Shown here piece by piece: positions 9,001 to 16,540 of a stretch of DNA of 31,479 nt. The first letter of the stretch is position 1. Every line of letters starts with the position of its first letter. A program made the translations under genes and the position numbers. Source of the DNA: a virus; the IMG/VR virus record IMGVR_UViG_3300024514_000017, positions 1-31,479 of that record. One strand, 5' to 3'. Below the pieces are notes generated by a model that saw only the letters and a list, made by a program, of their open reading frames with translations, was not told the origin of the DNA and did not search any database.

Positions 9001-11193
9001 AACATCGTCTACAGTTAAATCTGCGGTAAACTGAATGTAAGCAATACTATTTTGTCTGTAAATTTCATAATCTGTACGTTTCTTATTGTTAACAAAAACC
9101 TTAACATCTAAGTCGTCTAACATTCCGCTCTTTGCATAGACGTCAATAGGGAATAAATTTAACAAATCTGCCTGGACATTGATTTGTCGTATAACCGGTT
9201 GTTTTGTTTGAAACTCAGATTTGACCCATCCATTAACAAGTCTATAGTCTGAAAGACTATCATTAATTCGAAGATACCCTCGGTCAAGCACTCGTGTGAT
9301 AAGTTCAACTTCGCCTTGATAGGTAAATGAATCTTTTTGTAAATTGAAGTCAAAAACAATATCTCCAATATTACCAATGTTTCTATAAGAAATATTTTGT
9401 GTTAAAATATTATCATATGTGTCGCCTGGCTGGTAACTAAAAACTTTAGATCCGATAAATGAAGAACCAATATAAGTTGTTCTATCTCCAAAACTTGTGG
9501 CGTTTACATCAACTACATCAAACAATGGTGCAACATTAACTGCTGTTTTGTCCTGACTCTCTACCCACGCACCACTAGAATAGTGGAACATTTTTCCTTT
9601 AAAATTGTCGCCGTCTGTAACTAGTACAGTTTCACCGTCAATAGGAGTAGTATCTGTTTCTTCTAATAGTGTAATTCTCTTAACACCAAGGTGTGTAATA
9701 AATCCAATTTTAAAAATACGACCATTTACAATGGCATCAGTATCAGCGGCAAACAGAACACGCATGCCTTCTAGTAATAATACACCGTCAATATTATAAC
9801 CTATACTACCTTCAACAGTCGAAAACGCATCTTTAGTATACAAGTCAACTAAATCAACGCTACGCTTTGCCTGACGTCCAAAATTCCATAATTGTAAGTC
9901 TGGTTTAAATTCAATAATAGGTCGTTTAGCTCTAGCAGTCTGATCTATTTCAACAGGTTGATTATTATATGTTGCACTGGCTTCTATGACTGAACGATGG
10001 AACCAGCGGTTATATCTCGACCAGTGATTTCTATCTCTGCTTGCTCTGCTGATAGTGATATAATCTTTTTCCGCAGGATAGTTACTATTAACATCAAAAC
10101 CTTGTGTATCAAAGTTTTCTGTATCAAATTCGATGTCGCTGTCTAAGGCAAAAGATGATGGAGTTTGTAAATCAAACTCTGCAATTAATCTAATTTTATC
10201 ACCTACACCTTCAACATACCAGTTGTCTGTAGCATACTTCGCCGGAGTAACATTACCTATAAAATAAACTTTCATACCGTTGGACAACTCTGTTGTACCG
10301 TCAATATTATATGTTTTCTTTCCTAGTATTTCTTTTTCGACATCGATAAATGTATTCTCGGCAATATCATAAATTTTAAAGAATCCAGATGTATTAATAT
10401 TGTTAGCACTAACGTAATATAATAAATCTGGTGCATCGTCTGGAACTGTAAAAGTAATAGTTCCCACTTCTACATAAGGAGTATCGCTGATAACCCCATC
10501 AGTGTAGATATAAGAATCGGCCATATCTCTGATTGTCTTAAATGCGATTGCATTACCTGGACAATTAATATCAAACTTATAAGTTTGACCTCTATACAAT
10601 TTTAGACTTGGGTTGCGAGTTAATCCGTCTGGACTGAAAACATAGGCAATATTGTCAACATCGCTGACAGTAGTCACAGTATATGTGCTAATAATACTAC
10701 GAGATTGTCCTTTAACTGCAATAGACTGCGGACCTTTTGGTAGCCAGTAATATTCTCTATAGTTAACAAATTTGTCCCAATCTATATTAGGATTCCAACT
10801 ATAAAACTCTTGACTGTTAATCTTGCTATGGTCTACCGCAGAAGAATTAAAATATACAAGTTGGTTGATATAGTCGTTATAATCACTGAAGAATGTTACA
10901 TTCTCTAAACTATCTTTGACAATAATTGCTGGCTCAAGTTGGTAGGCAGAACGTTCTACAGATATTTCATCAACATAGTTGTCCGAAGGCACATAGGCTT
11001 TGCTATTTTTTCTACCAATATACGCATTAATTTTATCAACATTGCCAACAGAAATTAACTGATCTAATGTTCCGTTTAAAAATTTCTGATTGGTACTAGT
11101 TCTAAAATATCTAGGTAAAAAATTAACCGCGCTTCTAGTTGTATCTGTACCGATTGGCAGACTTGGTTCTTTTTGATCTTTAGTAAATGCCAT
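1..11193 (-). CDS. Giant virion structural protein (C-terminus outside window)
   Basis: I read every in-frame triplet from the ATG at 11191-11193 to base 1 and found no stop, so at least 3,731 codons are present and the frame is still open at the edge. A Shine-Dalgarno AAAGGAC (11199-11205) overlaps the gp6 stop and fixes the start. The N-terminus (MAFTKDQKEPSLPIG) leads into a long aromatic-rich region with motifs such as DYNDYINQL and WNPNIDWDKF, which I associate with very large structural proteins of marine T4-like phages. Residues about 2085-2470 hold FG-GAP-like repeats. Two GxGY beta modules lie near 2885-2930 and 3245-3300. A long coiled coil lies near 3535-3660. Short 'V-Y-V-N-N' fibre-type strands recur, for example near 699, 924 and 3518. 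It follows gp6, the slot of gp7 in T4, but I see no specific gp7 signature. A role in the baseplate periphery or fibres is inferred. Confidence 0.85.
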   Translation of the reverse strand, partial: MAFTKDQKEPSLPIGTDTTRSAVNFLPRYFRTSTNQKFLNGTLDQLISVGNVDKINAYIGRKNSKAYVPSDNYVDEISVERSAYQLEPAIIVKDSLENVTFFSDYNDYINQLVYFNSSAVDHSKINSQEFYSWNPNIDWDKFVNYREYYWLPKGPQSIAVKGQSRSIISTYTVTTVSDVDNIAYVFSPDGLTRNPSLKLYRGQTYKFDINCPGNAIAFKTIRDMADSYIYTDGVISDTPYVEVGTITFTVPDDAPDLLYYVSANNINTSGFFKIYDIAENTFIDVEKEILGKKTYNIDGTTELSNGMKVYFIGNVTPAKYATDNWYVEGVGDKIRLIAEFDLQTPSSFALDSDIEFDTENFDTQGFDVNSNYPAEKDYITISRASRDRNHWSRYNRWFHRSVIEASATYNNQPVEIDQTARAKRPIIEFKPDLQLWNFGRQAKRSVDLVDLYTKDAFSTVEGSIGYNIDGVLLLEGMRVLFAADTDAIVNGRIFKIGFITHLGVKRITLLEETDTTPIDGETVLVTDGDNFKGKMFHYSSGAWVESQDKTAVNVAPLFDVVDVNATSFGDRTTYIGSSFIGSKVFSYQPGDTYDNILTQNISYRNIGNIGDIVFDFNLQKDSFTYQGEVELITRVLDRGYLRINDSLSDYRLVNGWVKSEFQTKQPVIRQINVQADLLNLFPIDVYAKSGMLDDLDVKVFVNNKKRTDYEIYRQNSIAYIQFTADLTVDDVVVIETMSSATKLDNIGYYKFPSNLESNPQNLSLEDLTLGQISNHLKTISENFVKFEGNIPGISNLRDLGNISGYGTQIVQHSGPLAPIMYSFTNKNVNIIKSLRYARDEYSKFKRNLIRTATTYGYDGITRTHLDLVLKEVTKDKTVESPFYLSDMVPFGVNFVYEQEVIDNSFTDYPLTFDFNLDEASSKAVMVYVNDDLLLHGRDYIFVNTSFVRILSAIQTGDILKIYQYDQTAGCCVPPTPTKLGLYPLFEPKIFVDNTYVTPTKVIQGHDGSITVAFSKPDEPNEFRDELLLELETRIYNNIKIRYNPELFNLDTLMTGYFRNADITVDELNSTLRQEFLNWTSLINDDYTKHSFFDRNEPFTYNYKSFADPQGNPLPGFWRGIYKYFYDTDRPHTHPWEMLGFSIKPKWWETTYGPAPYTKDNLLLWNDLAEGLVRAPGQLPTRNSLYARPELLKYVPVNASGELIDPLTVGLVSDFVSVFTEKEFTFGDQTPIETAWRRSSHYAFSLITALTLLRPAKMFALGFDRIRQYRDQTGQIVYKLPTGNLRFNTTNMVFPSTVKDSTRVFTSGLVNYLSDYGISKSFAILDNFKSDLTSLQVKISSKLAGFTTKEKFKLILDSRSPLNEGNVFIPQENYNIILNSSTPVTTINYSGVIIEKTTSGFVIKGYDKSIPEFKYKKALDTVSDPIINVGGISETYIDWNSNKFYSKGQIVKTDQNYFRVTVAHTSTTAFESKYFVKLPYLPIVGGRQIVIRRNFEKSVSTLHYGAELRTVQEVVDFLLGYGKYLTDAGFTFEYFNPNLKTVTDWQTSAKEFAFWTTQNWAEGSIITVSPAAEELIYRQDYAVVDSIYDPFYEYSLFKQDGVELEPSFTNSIRENNSFSLRPKNTADGLYHATLNLVQKEHVLILDDTTIFNDIIYDQVQGYRQERIKVVGYKISDWTGDFSIPGFVYDRAVVSEWTAWKDYALGETVKYKEFYYSARTNVPGTELFDDNNWYRLDGRPQSKLIPNWDYRATQFEDFYDLDTDSFDVDQQKFAQHLIGYQKRQYLENIINDDVSQYKFYQGMIQEKGTQNSLSKLFDALNYANTDSLEFFEEWAIRLGQYGASGGYEEVEYILNEEKFLINPQPIELVNAVPFGVNDFVYRITQDQVYLKPDDYTHEPFPVLASQKEYIRTAGYVNYEDVDYIISSKDEFANYNIKNLVEGTYFWLGFDNSSWNVYRFTNFAKSVKSVSEGTNLRITLNTKLPVDIEVGSYIGINNTNASLEGIKQVLDTGLNWFEITMPANLDTAAIAEINLFLNINLFKFTPQRLSSINDLNSLPVSAKKNNEIVWTDGVNNAWSVWKFAKTYTSTKITSEENYFGKVIAVDNTETVLAATSTNAVLFYSRPTSTFGWAFQDSIFPLSTETFTDTNGSFGDSLCFNADGSYLFVGAPRYGITSEPGALPTDPPIITEVDIGYVAQYTKNIYGSYEFTRVIQSATPTQFQYFGQKIQVNGNVLYIVSKGNGSSVPAAVSAYNLTTNTFLATLTLPTGISITDIDISSSNIVAISKNDESVLVVRLAGTAFTTVQEINVSDFTSLEVLETGSNFGTSVAITKDSTFVAVGVPGYSGVASNQGAVALFKLNASTYVADDFITSPLNQDSEKFGYRVRFNLDNDRLVIYSYGGSQTIETIIDSGETTFDLNVTTFIEEQEFTGSVRVYEKYDAKFLIGDELEPTAVSGINYGDAFVVARKIYINDQTSINGSFHEFSGSTKSWTKFREPEPSVNLSKIKSLFLYNTRTNSVVANLDFIDPITGKILGIAEQELTFKTYYDPAIYTVGVESVVVDLLMGWTTPHVGKLWWDLSTIKFANPLQGSIVYKANTWNNVYNDSTVDIYEWVESEYTPSEWDSLADTETGLALGISGTSKYGDLAYSIKQKYDTISKTFTNTYYFWVKNKTTVPDVTFRKTSASDVANLISNPKGQGIQYATLLGKNQFALVNCKGLITGKDVALNVRYWTVNNTENNIHAHYQLLAEGNTNKKLNKYVEQKWFDSLIGYDINGAEVPDPRLPAKLKYGILNKPRQGMFVNRLEALKQFIERVNSVLIQRAIIDDFDFTALNSKEEPPTELSGKYDIAIDSQSQIRFVGSTGFIQATAVPVVEAGKIVRVVVTNPGRGYKIAPEIIVNGAGTGVKLTAKINTIGEVTGVTVDNFGRDYLDSTTLYIRPFTILVNNDETAANKWSLYIWDSVKGDWFRSKTQIYDVTKHWDYADWYADGYSAFTKVDHLVDFSYEMSFIDIAVGDLVKIKNEKSGGWILLERINTLVTDNISLNYTTVGRQNGTIQFNSNLYKFTNSNIGFDSFTYDGDVYDDEPKEELRIILDVIKNNLLIDDLEVEYNKLFFASLRYVFSEQTFVDWAFKTSFVKSQHNLGELKQKVNYKNDNLASYEEYINEVKPYRTKVREFISNYTATDNTYTGTTDFDLPARYDTEEGKILPFDVKVNNSVITYNSSAILNAPYSDWLDHAGYRVTEIVVVDGGSGYQAAPAVEVVGVCKTKATAKAYISQGSVTKIAVETKGEGYLTTPTIVISGSVGASGVTAKATAILGEGVTRTNTIGVKFDRIIPEYQVSSITMSQTFDGTGSRTLFQLNWPIDIRTNKTAVTVSNEELLSSDFTVYNKKDTSLGYTRYIGILELSTAAEVGSSNITVTYTKDIRLLTAADRIQYYYSPITGQIGKDLGQLMSGVDYGGVEITGLGFEISSGWDGLPWFTAGWDDFDEDYTDFLVVSDGTTRSYNLPYIPADGEQINVYINGVRIDDINYDVYTSAETAYNTAAALLEVYTAEEIALQADKDAKEITVNSLTQELIDTQAVIADLQAQLEITSPSDPLYFALQTTLAENQAQETQLISDLTIAQGELDDAEALLTAKQVQVANKTLDVAAKLATLNATDEITNPDAQMQTFVGDGSTDTPIVIPAYVDVNSGDTIIFRKSTSDGSFRPNQQYLDSEISGGDFTYTTARGI

Positions 11194-11203
11194 TTACTGT
11201 CCT

Positions 11204-14200
11204 TTAGTTACTTACTATGCCGTTTGCTGAAGTGGTGCTAGATGTTAGCACAACTCCTGTTGTGTTTAATCTTGCCGCTGTAATTTCTGAAATAATTTCA
11301 ACATTATCTACAGACACAGAACTGGCAAATATTTCATCCGGATTTGCTTTAATTTCATAAAGACTGCCAAATGACAAGTTTTGATTTTTAGGAACTAAAA
11401 CAATATTTGCAATTCTTGGACTCATTCTGTTCATGATATAGGTTGCTAATTCTCCAAAGTAGAATGTATCTCCAAAGTCCCAGTTATCTATAGAAAAGAA
11501 TTCCTTAATTGCGCTAACAACTCCAGTCTTAATATCATTGTCGCTGACTACTAATGAACTATTTTTAACAACTTTAAATGTTGCCTGTAGACTAATATCT
11601 GCTTTAGATCCAAATAAATTTTTATATTTTACAGGATGATAGATTACTTCGTCGCTAATTGCTTTAATTTTTCCTAACTCTGCACCAAAATTAATGAATA
11701 GTGCATCACTGCTTGGAGGCAGTGGCTTGGTTGTTATGTCACCGTTTAGCCACAAGCGATATTGCGTGTCATAGTTTTTTGTTAACATGAATACATCAAT
11801 AATATTTGTTGCTGCCGGATCTATTCTTGCACTTTCATCTGCGGCGTGTACGTATTGGAATTTTAACATGTCTCTGCCCACAAATGCTCTGTACTCTGTA
11901 GTGATTACAAAACTTACACTTTCTTTATAGAAAACTTTAACAACGTTTTCATCCATAATATAGATTAATTGTTGGTTGTCTAACAGATTGCTGTCTACTA
12001 CACCCTGTGTCGTAAAAATTTTAATTAGATTATTTTCATTCTTAATATAATAGTAATCTGTTATACCATCGATACTAACTCTGCTCTTTTGAAAAATAAA
12101 TTTTTGTTCTGGGTTAACATCTGGTGCAACAATAACATCAAAAATTTCTGGGTTGTCAACTACACCGTCTTCGTCCTGATCGTAAAAACTAATTGAAATC
12201 TTTTTACTATCGATGTAGCCGTCAGATCCTTTATATTCGTCAACAATTTCCCAATTAACATCTTGATTAATCGGTGTTGTGGCATCTGGTTCTGGGTTGA
12301 TTCCTAATACAGAAATTTTGTCTCTAACAATTTTTCCTGTACTAGTGTCGTATACTTTGTCTGAACTATCAAAGAAAAATCTAATTTCTTTTTCGCTTTC
12401 AAAAACGTAGCGAGTGCCGCGACTTGTAACAGTATAAGTTTCACCGTTAGTTTCAAATAAAATAATCCAACTGGCGTCTAATTGTTGGTTACTTACATCT
12501 CCTGCTTTACCTAAACTAAAATCGTTTTTCTTATCGACGTTGGTGTCTGTAACAATTTTCCATGTAGTAAGATTAGCATCGTAACGTAAACCAAATTCTT
12601 TATTAGCAAATATTAAATCAACCATTCTGGTAATTACGCTAGATTCTAAACCTGTTACAAATTTAGGTAATATAGAATCTATGTATGATCCGGTAGCAAT
12701 AACATCGTTAAGGATAACCGGTCCGGTTCCGTCAGTTAATTGTCCTGTATTTGAAGCAGTACCATCAGAAATAACATTAATTACTTTGCTCCAAATGTAT
12801 GTTTTTGAATTTTCATCTGCCGCTGTTGCATCTATAATATTATTATCTGCATCAAATACTTTTCCTGTCGGTGGAATAAATTTTGCAAGGGCACCTGGAA
12901 TTAAGTATCTCAAATTAGAACTGGTAAAAGATCCTAACTTCTTTGTGGCTGCATTTTCAATGTCGCCTACATAACCTGTAGACAAATTAACTGCATTAGT
13001 CTTTTGATAAAATGCACTATAATTAGGTGCTAGTGTAACTGTTGGATATCTGTCAAGATAAAAATCAATAGTTTTTCTAAGAGCAAGTATAGGCTCTATT
13101 TGATTTAATACTACATTTTCGATATCAGAACGTGTGCTTACGCTAAAGGTAAAAATATCTACTATCGGTTCTTTATAGATAACTCCATCTGTACCAAACA
13201 AATTAGTCGTGCTGTATTTTCCTGTAGAATCTTTTAGGTCAAAATAACGGCTAATACCACTGCTAACTCTGTTAACAGATTTAATTTTAACAACTTCTTG
13301 ATTAACACTTAGTGGAAGAATATTATAATCTTCACCGGTGATCATTCGACTCTGTGTATAATAAGTTGCAGGAGCATTGTTTTTAATTTCGTCAGATGTT
13401 TCTGCAATAGTCGCATTAGTAACTGTATATTTTAATCCTAATGCAACGGTTACAACTTCCTTCTTTCCTGAGCGACTGATGTAAGGAATATCAATGGTAA
13501 CGTTTTTAATATCTGCTGGATTAATAGAATAAGACTGTCCATTACTTGTTCTGTAATAAACTTTAAAATTACCTTGTGGTAAATTTCCAAAAGTTCCATC
13601 AGAAAAGATTAATCTAATACGATCCAATGAACGTGTAAGCACAGAGTAAACATCTCTAATATTCTTAGAAAGACTATTGTAAATGATGTTGTTGCCTTCA
13701 ACAGAATCAACTTTAGTCCATAGTGTGGATTCAAAACCAATACTGTCAAGTCCGTATAACCACACGTCTGTGTTGTTTACGTTAGGACTGTCAATGTCTA
13801 ATGTTTCACTAGTGCTTGGTCGTTCAATTGTAAATGTACTTTCTTGTAATGTACCTTGACGGAAATGTACAAAGAAACCTGTGTTACTACTAGGAGGACC
13901 GCCGCCATCATCTCTGTATAAGAATGCTAGACTGTTTGTTGGAAACGGAGGTTCTTCATAGATAAAGTTTGCTCCAGAAAATGATGTAGATACTACTTCG
14001 AAATCAATATTTCTACCATCAATATTTTTGCTAAATCCGTAGATAGGCACTTCAGTATTTGATGCGTTGAATCGATATTGTTCGCAAGGAACACCACTAA
14101 TTGTTGCGCTGTCTGTTGGTTTTCCAAATTGGCTGGTTTCTGGCAACGAAGCATTGATTACTTTAATAAACTGCTCGTACCAATTGCTGTTAGCACTGTC

Positions 14201-14635
14201 ATTCCATACAATAGTCTGATTGGATAAATCTCTGCCGTTGCTGTCAATAACAGATTCTGTTGTAGATATAGAAGTGAACTTTAAAAGTCCGTTGGCTGGC
14301 TGATTGCGCTTAGGGTTGTAGGATAGTAAACGTGCTAGACGTAGCACACTTTCACGACGTTCTGCTAGTTCAAGGAAGTTATCACGAGCGTTTAAATCAA
14401 ATCTAAATGCTAGGTTTTGTCCCAAGAAAGCAATAAGGTCAATAAGGGCCAAGTATTCACTTGACTCAATATAATCGTTAAAATCTTCTGGATAATTTTC
14501 ACGTAGATACGTGATCATAGTACGACGAAGGTTGTCAAAGTCGTACGATTTAAAGTCTGCGTTTTTAAAGCTCTGGTATACTCGTTTCCAGTCTTCTGCC
14601 GCTATTAGTTTATTTTGTCTATCTACACTTGCCAT
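11204..14635 (-). CDS. 6: Baseplate wedge protein gp6
   Basis: Forms the inner ring of the baseplate wedge and, in T4, joins wedges around the hub. The N-terminal 110 residues are strongly gp6-like: a tyrosine-rich start, then NLRRTMITYLRENYPEDFND, the helical segment LIAFLGQNLAFRFDLNARD and LLSYNPKRNQ. The rest is beta-rich and continues to a C-terminal region typical of the gp6/baseplate-J type. At 1,143 residues it is far longer than T4 gp6 (about 660), with apparent insertions in the middle, as in other marine T4-like phages. A GAGGG ribosome site (14642-14646) precedes the ATG. It lies 49 bases after gp25 and 10 bases before the giant gene, in one transcription unit. Confidence 0.93.
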   Translation of the reverse strand: MASVDRQNKLIAAEDWKRVYQSFKNADFKSYDFDNLRRTMITYLRENYPEDFNDYIESSEYLALIDLIAFLGQNLAFRFDLNARDNFLELAERRESVLRLARLLSYNPKRNQPANGLLKFTSISTTESVIDSNGRDLSNQTIVWNDSANSNWYEQFIKVINASLPETSQFGKPTDSATISGVPCEQYRFNASNTEVPIYGFSKNIDGRNIDFEVVSTSFSGANFIYEEPPFPTNSLAFLYRDDGGGPPSSNTGFFVHFRQGTLQESTFTIERPSTSETLDIDSPNVNNTDVWLYGLDSIGFESTLWTKVDSVEGNNIIYNSLSKNIRDVYSVLTRSLDRIRLIFSDGTFGNLPQGNFKVYYRTSNGQSYSINPADIKNVTIDIPYISRSGKKEVVTVALGLKYTVTNATIAETSDEIKNNAPATYYTQSRMITGEDYNILPLSVNQEVVKIKSVNRVSSGISRYFDLKDSTGKYSTTNLFGTDGVIYKEPIVDIFTFSVSTRSDIENVVLNQIEPILALRKTIDFYLDRYPTVTLAPNYSAFYQKTNAVNLSTGYVGDIENAATKKLGSFTSSNLRYLIPGALAKFIPPTGKVFDADNNIIDATAADENSKTYIWSKVINVISDGTASNTGQLTDGTGPVILNDVIATGSYIDSILPKFVTGLESSVITRMVDLIFANKEFGLRYDANLTTWKIVTDTNVDKKNDFSLGKAGDVSNQQLDASWIILFETNGETYTVTSRGTRYVFESEKEIRFFFDSSDKVYDTSTGKIVRDKISVLGINPEPDATTPINQDVNWEIVDEYKGSDGYIDSKKISISFYDQDEDGVVDNPEIFDVIVAPDVNPEQKFIFQKSRVSIDGITDYYYIKNENNLIKIFTTQGVVDSNLLDNQQLIYIMDENVVKVFYKESVSFVITTEYRAFVGRDMLKFQYVHAADESARIDPAATNIIDVFMLTKNYDTQYRLWLNGDITTKPLPPSSDALFINFGAELGKIKAISDEVIYHPVKYKNLFGSKADISLQATFKVVKNSSLVVSDNDIKTGVVSAIKEFFSIDNWDFGDTFYFGELATYIMNRMSPRIANIVLVPKNQNLSFGSLYEIKANPDEIFASSVSVDNVEIISEITAARLNTTGVVLTSSTTSANGIVSN

Positions 14636-14653
14636 AATCAGCCCTCGATATTA

Positions 14654-14661
14654 TATTTATC
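14654..14661 (-). promoter_or_regulatory. Candidate late promoter for gp6
   Basis: The minus strand reads GATAAATA, 7 of 8 matches to the T4 late box TATAAATA, in the gp25-gp6 gap and 18 bases upstream of the gp6 start. Transcription would begin about 6 bases further on, leaving a short leader that contains the GAGGG ribosome site. This is inferred from sequence only, in an AT-rich genome where chance matches occur. Confidence 0.45.
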
Positions 14662-14684
14662 AAGTCTAAAAAGTGGGTAGATTA

Positions 14685-15128
14685 TTAACTGAGGATGTTA
14701 TTTTCTTCGTCAAATCTGAAGCGTAGTTGTTCAGAAATATTATAAGGCAAATAAGTTAAGTTACATTCTACTTGAATGCCGCTTTCATATTGGCTTACTA
14801 TAAGGCTATCTACTTTAACTCTAGGGTCGTAGTTCATTATCTGTGTAACGTTTTCTGCAATAATATCTTTTAATTCTTCTGTTAAAGGATCGAATAAAAG
14901 GTCCCAAATAATACAACCAAACTCAGGATTTTCTAATTTTTCACCCTGTCTAATATGTAGATGATTCACAATATCCTGCTTGATTAGACTTAAATCATAT
15001 AGTGTAAAACTACCTGTTGGGTTGCTAATTGTGCTTAGTCCGCGGTACGCTCGGCCCGTTGGAACGGCATCTGGTATTCCGTTTTGAGGGATTACACTTC
15101 TACCTGAGACTGAGTTATAAGTTGCCAT
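14685..15128 (-). CDS. 25: Baseplate wedge protein gp25 (lysozyme-like fold family)
   Basis: gp25 links the wedge to the hub and starts sheath assembly; it belongs to the gpW/gp25 family shared by contractile tails and type VI secretion (TssE). The 147-residue length is close to T4 gp25 (132). The diagnostic features are LYDLSLIKQDIVNHLHIRQG, then NPEFGCIIWDLLFDP (residues about 84-98) and the helix EELKDIIAENVTQIMNYDPR, followed by the C-terminal beta strands. It sits between gp5 and gp6 on the same strand. No good Shine-Dalgarno precedes the ATG, so it may be translated by coupling to gp5, which ends 17 bases upstream. Confidence 0.93.
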   Translation of the reverse strand: MATYNSVSGRSVIPQNGIPDAVPTGRAYRGLSTISNPTGSFTLYDLSLIKQDIVNHLHIRQGEKLENPEFGCIIWDLLFDPLTEELKDIIAENVTQIMNYDPRVKVDSLIVSQYESGIQVECNLTYLPYNISEQLRFRFDEENNILS

Positions 15129-15145
15129 AGTTTAATATTTATTTC

Positions 15146-16540
15146 TTATTTTTTTGATATCTTTTTGAAGGTATCAACGATTTTAGACTGTGTTCCATCT
15201 GTTACACTTGCACTAGAACTAGAGTCTGTTTTAGCAGGAGTATGGCCTGCTGGATTTAAATTTTCATGTCCTGACCACGGTTCGTGCTGTGGAATTCGCT
15301 TGGGCGCACTAGCCGATCCGCAGGTCGATGCCGCAGGGCCGTTCATATGAATTTGGCTGGCTGTTTCAACATGGTTGCCGCCGGCACTGATATTGCTCTG
15401 TCCGCTAACTGTTAATTTGCTGTCTGCACCTACAGACACTAACCAGTCTGCACCCGTTTCCGTGTGCATTTTTTCTCCGGCAATTAAATTTATATTTCTA
15501 CCGGCTTTCATATTAATATCTCTGTCTGCTGTAATATTTAGGTCGTTTTTAGTATGGATACTAATGCTGTCTTCGGCAAAAATATCTATCTTTCCGTTGC
15601 TAGTCAATTCGATCCAAGTAGTACCTCGAGCATTACCTATGTAAATTAAATCTTCACTATTGTGTAAAAGAATCTGATGTCCAGTTCTTGTCCTAATACG
15701 AAATAATTCATTGTGAGGTATATCTTTGCTGCCGCCTTTGTCATCTACAGACACATAATTAGAAGCAGTTTCTGAAGCATGTCCTGTTCGTAGATAATTT
15801 TCATCGCCGTCATCCATTACTAAAGTTGTGCCGCCTAAACGACTAACAAAGGCTCCTTTAACAGGATTTTCTTTTGTTCCAACTGTACCGCGTGCCTGTC
15901 CAGATAATCTATCTACAGGCCCTGGGGTACTAATACCAAATACATTACTTGGGCTTTCTCTGCGAGCAGAGCTAGTTGTTATGCCTCTAATTTCATCTGT
16001 TAGTAAACCTTGTGTGCTTAATACTCCTGTAAACGGATGTACAGGTTTTTTAATTTGTGTAGCATCAGGTTGATTTCCTGTATTAAGTTTTTTATTGTAT
16101 TCTGCTACAGGTTCTTTTGCTGGAGGAATTTTTGTATTCAATTCCGTTGCGGCAATTCCAGGAATCATAAAATTCATGTATTCATCCTGAACACAGCCTA
16201 GCCAGAAACCTTTGCTAGTATCGCCTTCAATAAAAATAACAACAACTATTCCTCCTTCAGTTGGCGGCACCATCCACATACCGTAACTTTTTTGTGTGTC
16301 GTCATAGGTATTATTTTTTCCCACATGCTCTAAACTAGTAACACCATAAAATGGACTTAGATACTGTACAGGATATGTGCTACCTTCACTGTTTGGTATA
16401 TTACCAACATCACGCAATAACTGTACATGGAGTGTGCCCATATATTTGTTATCTTCATTTCTAACTACTCTTGCCAAGTGAGGGCCTGGATCAACTCTTC
16501 CACCGCTTACTTCATTACTTCTATTATTTTCATTAGACAT
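15146..16540 (-). CDS. 5: Baseplate hub spike gp5-like, no lysozyme domain
   Basis: Central spike protein of the tail tip. Residues about 15-130 fit the gp5/VgrG OB-fold: GPHLARVVRNEDNKYMGTLH, then YGMWMVPPTEGGIVVVIF and GFWLGCVQDEYMNFM. Residues about 275-400 form a repetitive beta-helix stalk (alternating DLNITADRDINMKAGRNIN-type strands) of the VgrG/gp5C kind. The segment IPQHEPWSGHENLNP near residue 420 is typical of phage gp5 C-termini. T4 gp5 has a T4-lysozyme domain between OB-fold and helix. Here that interval (about 130-270) shows no lysozyme-like E-D-T pattern and is too short, so cell-wall cutting must come from another protein. The start codon overlaps the upstream stop in TAATG, suggesting coupling. 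Confidence 0.88.
   Translation of the reverse strand: MSNENNRSNEVSGGRVDPGPHLARVVRNEDNKYMGTLHVQLLRDVGNIPNSEGSTYPVQYLSPFYGVTSLEHVGKNNTYDDTQKSYGMWMVPPTEGGIVVVIFIEGDTSKGFWLGCVQDEYMNFMIPGIAATELNTKIPPAKEPVAEYNKKLNTGNQPDATQIKKPVHPFTGVLSTQGLLTDEIRGITTSSARRESPSNVFGISTPGPVDRLSGQARGTVGTKENPVKGAFVSRLGGTTLVMDDGDENYLRTGHASETASNYVSVDDKGGSKDIPHNELFRIRTRTGHQILLHNSEDLIYIGNARGTTWIELTSNGKIDIFAEDSISIHTKNDLNITADRDINMKAGRNINLIAGEKMHTETGADWLVSVGADSKLTVSGQSNISAGGNHVETASQIHMNGPAASTCGSASAPKRIPQHEPWSGHENLNPAGHTPAKTDSSSSASVTDGTQSKIVDTFKKISKK

Noticed and set aside
15136-15143. AATAAATA box before gp25
   Set aside because: A start site 6 bases downstream would lie almost on the gp25 ATG, leaving no leader. It is probably chance in an AT-rich gap.
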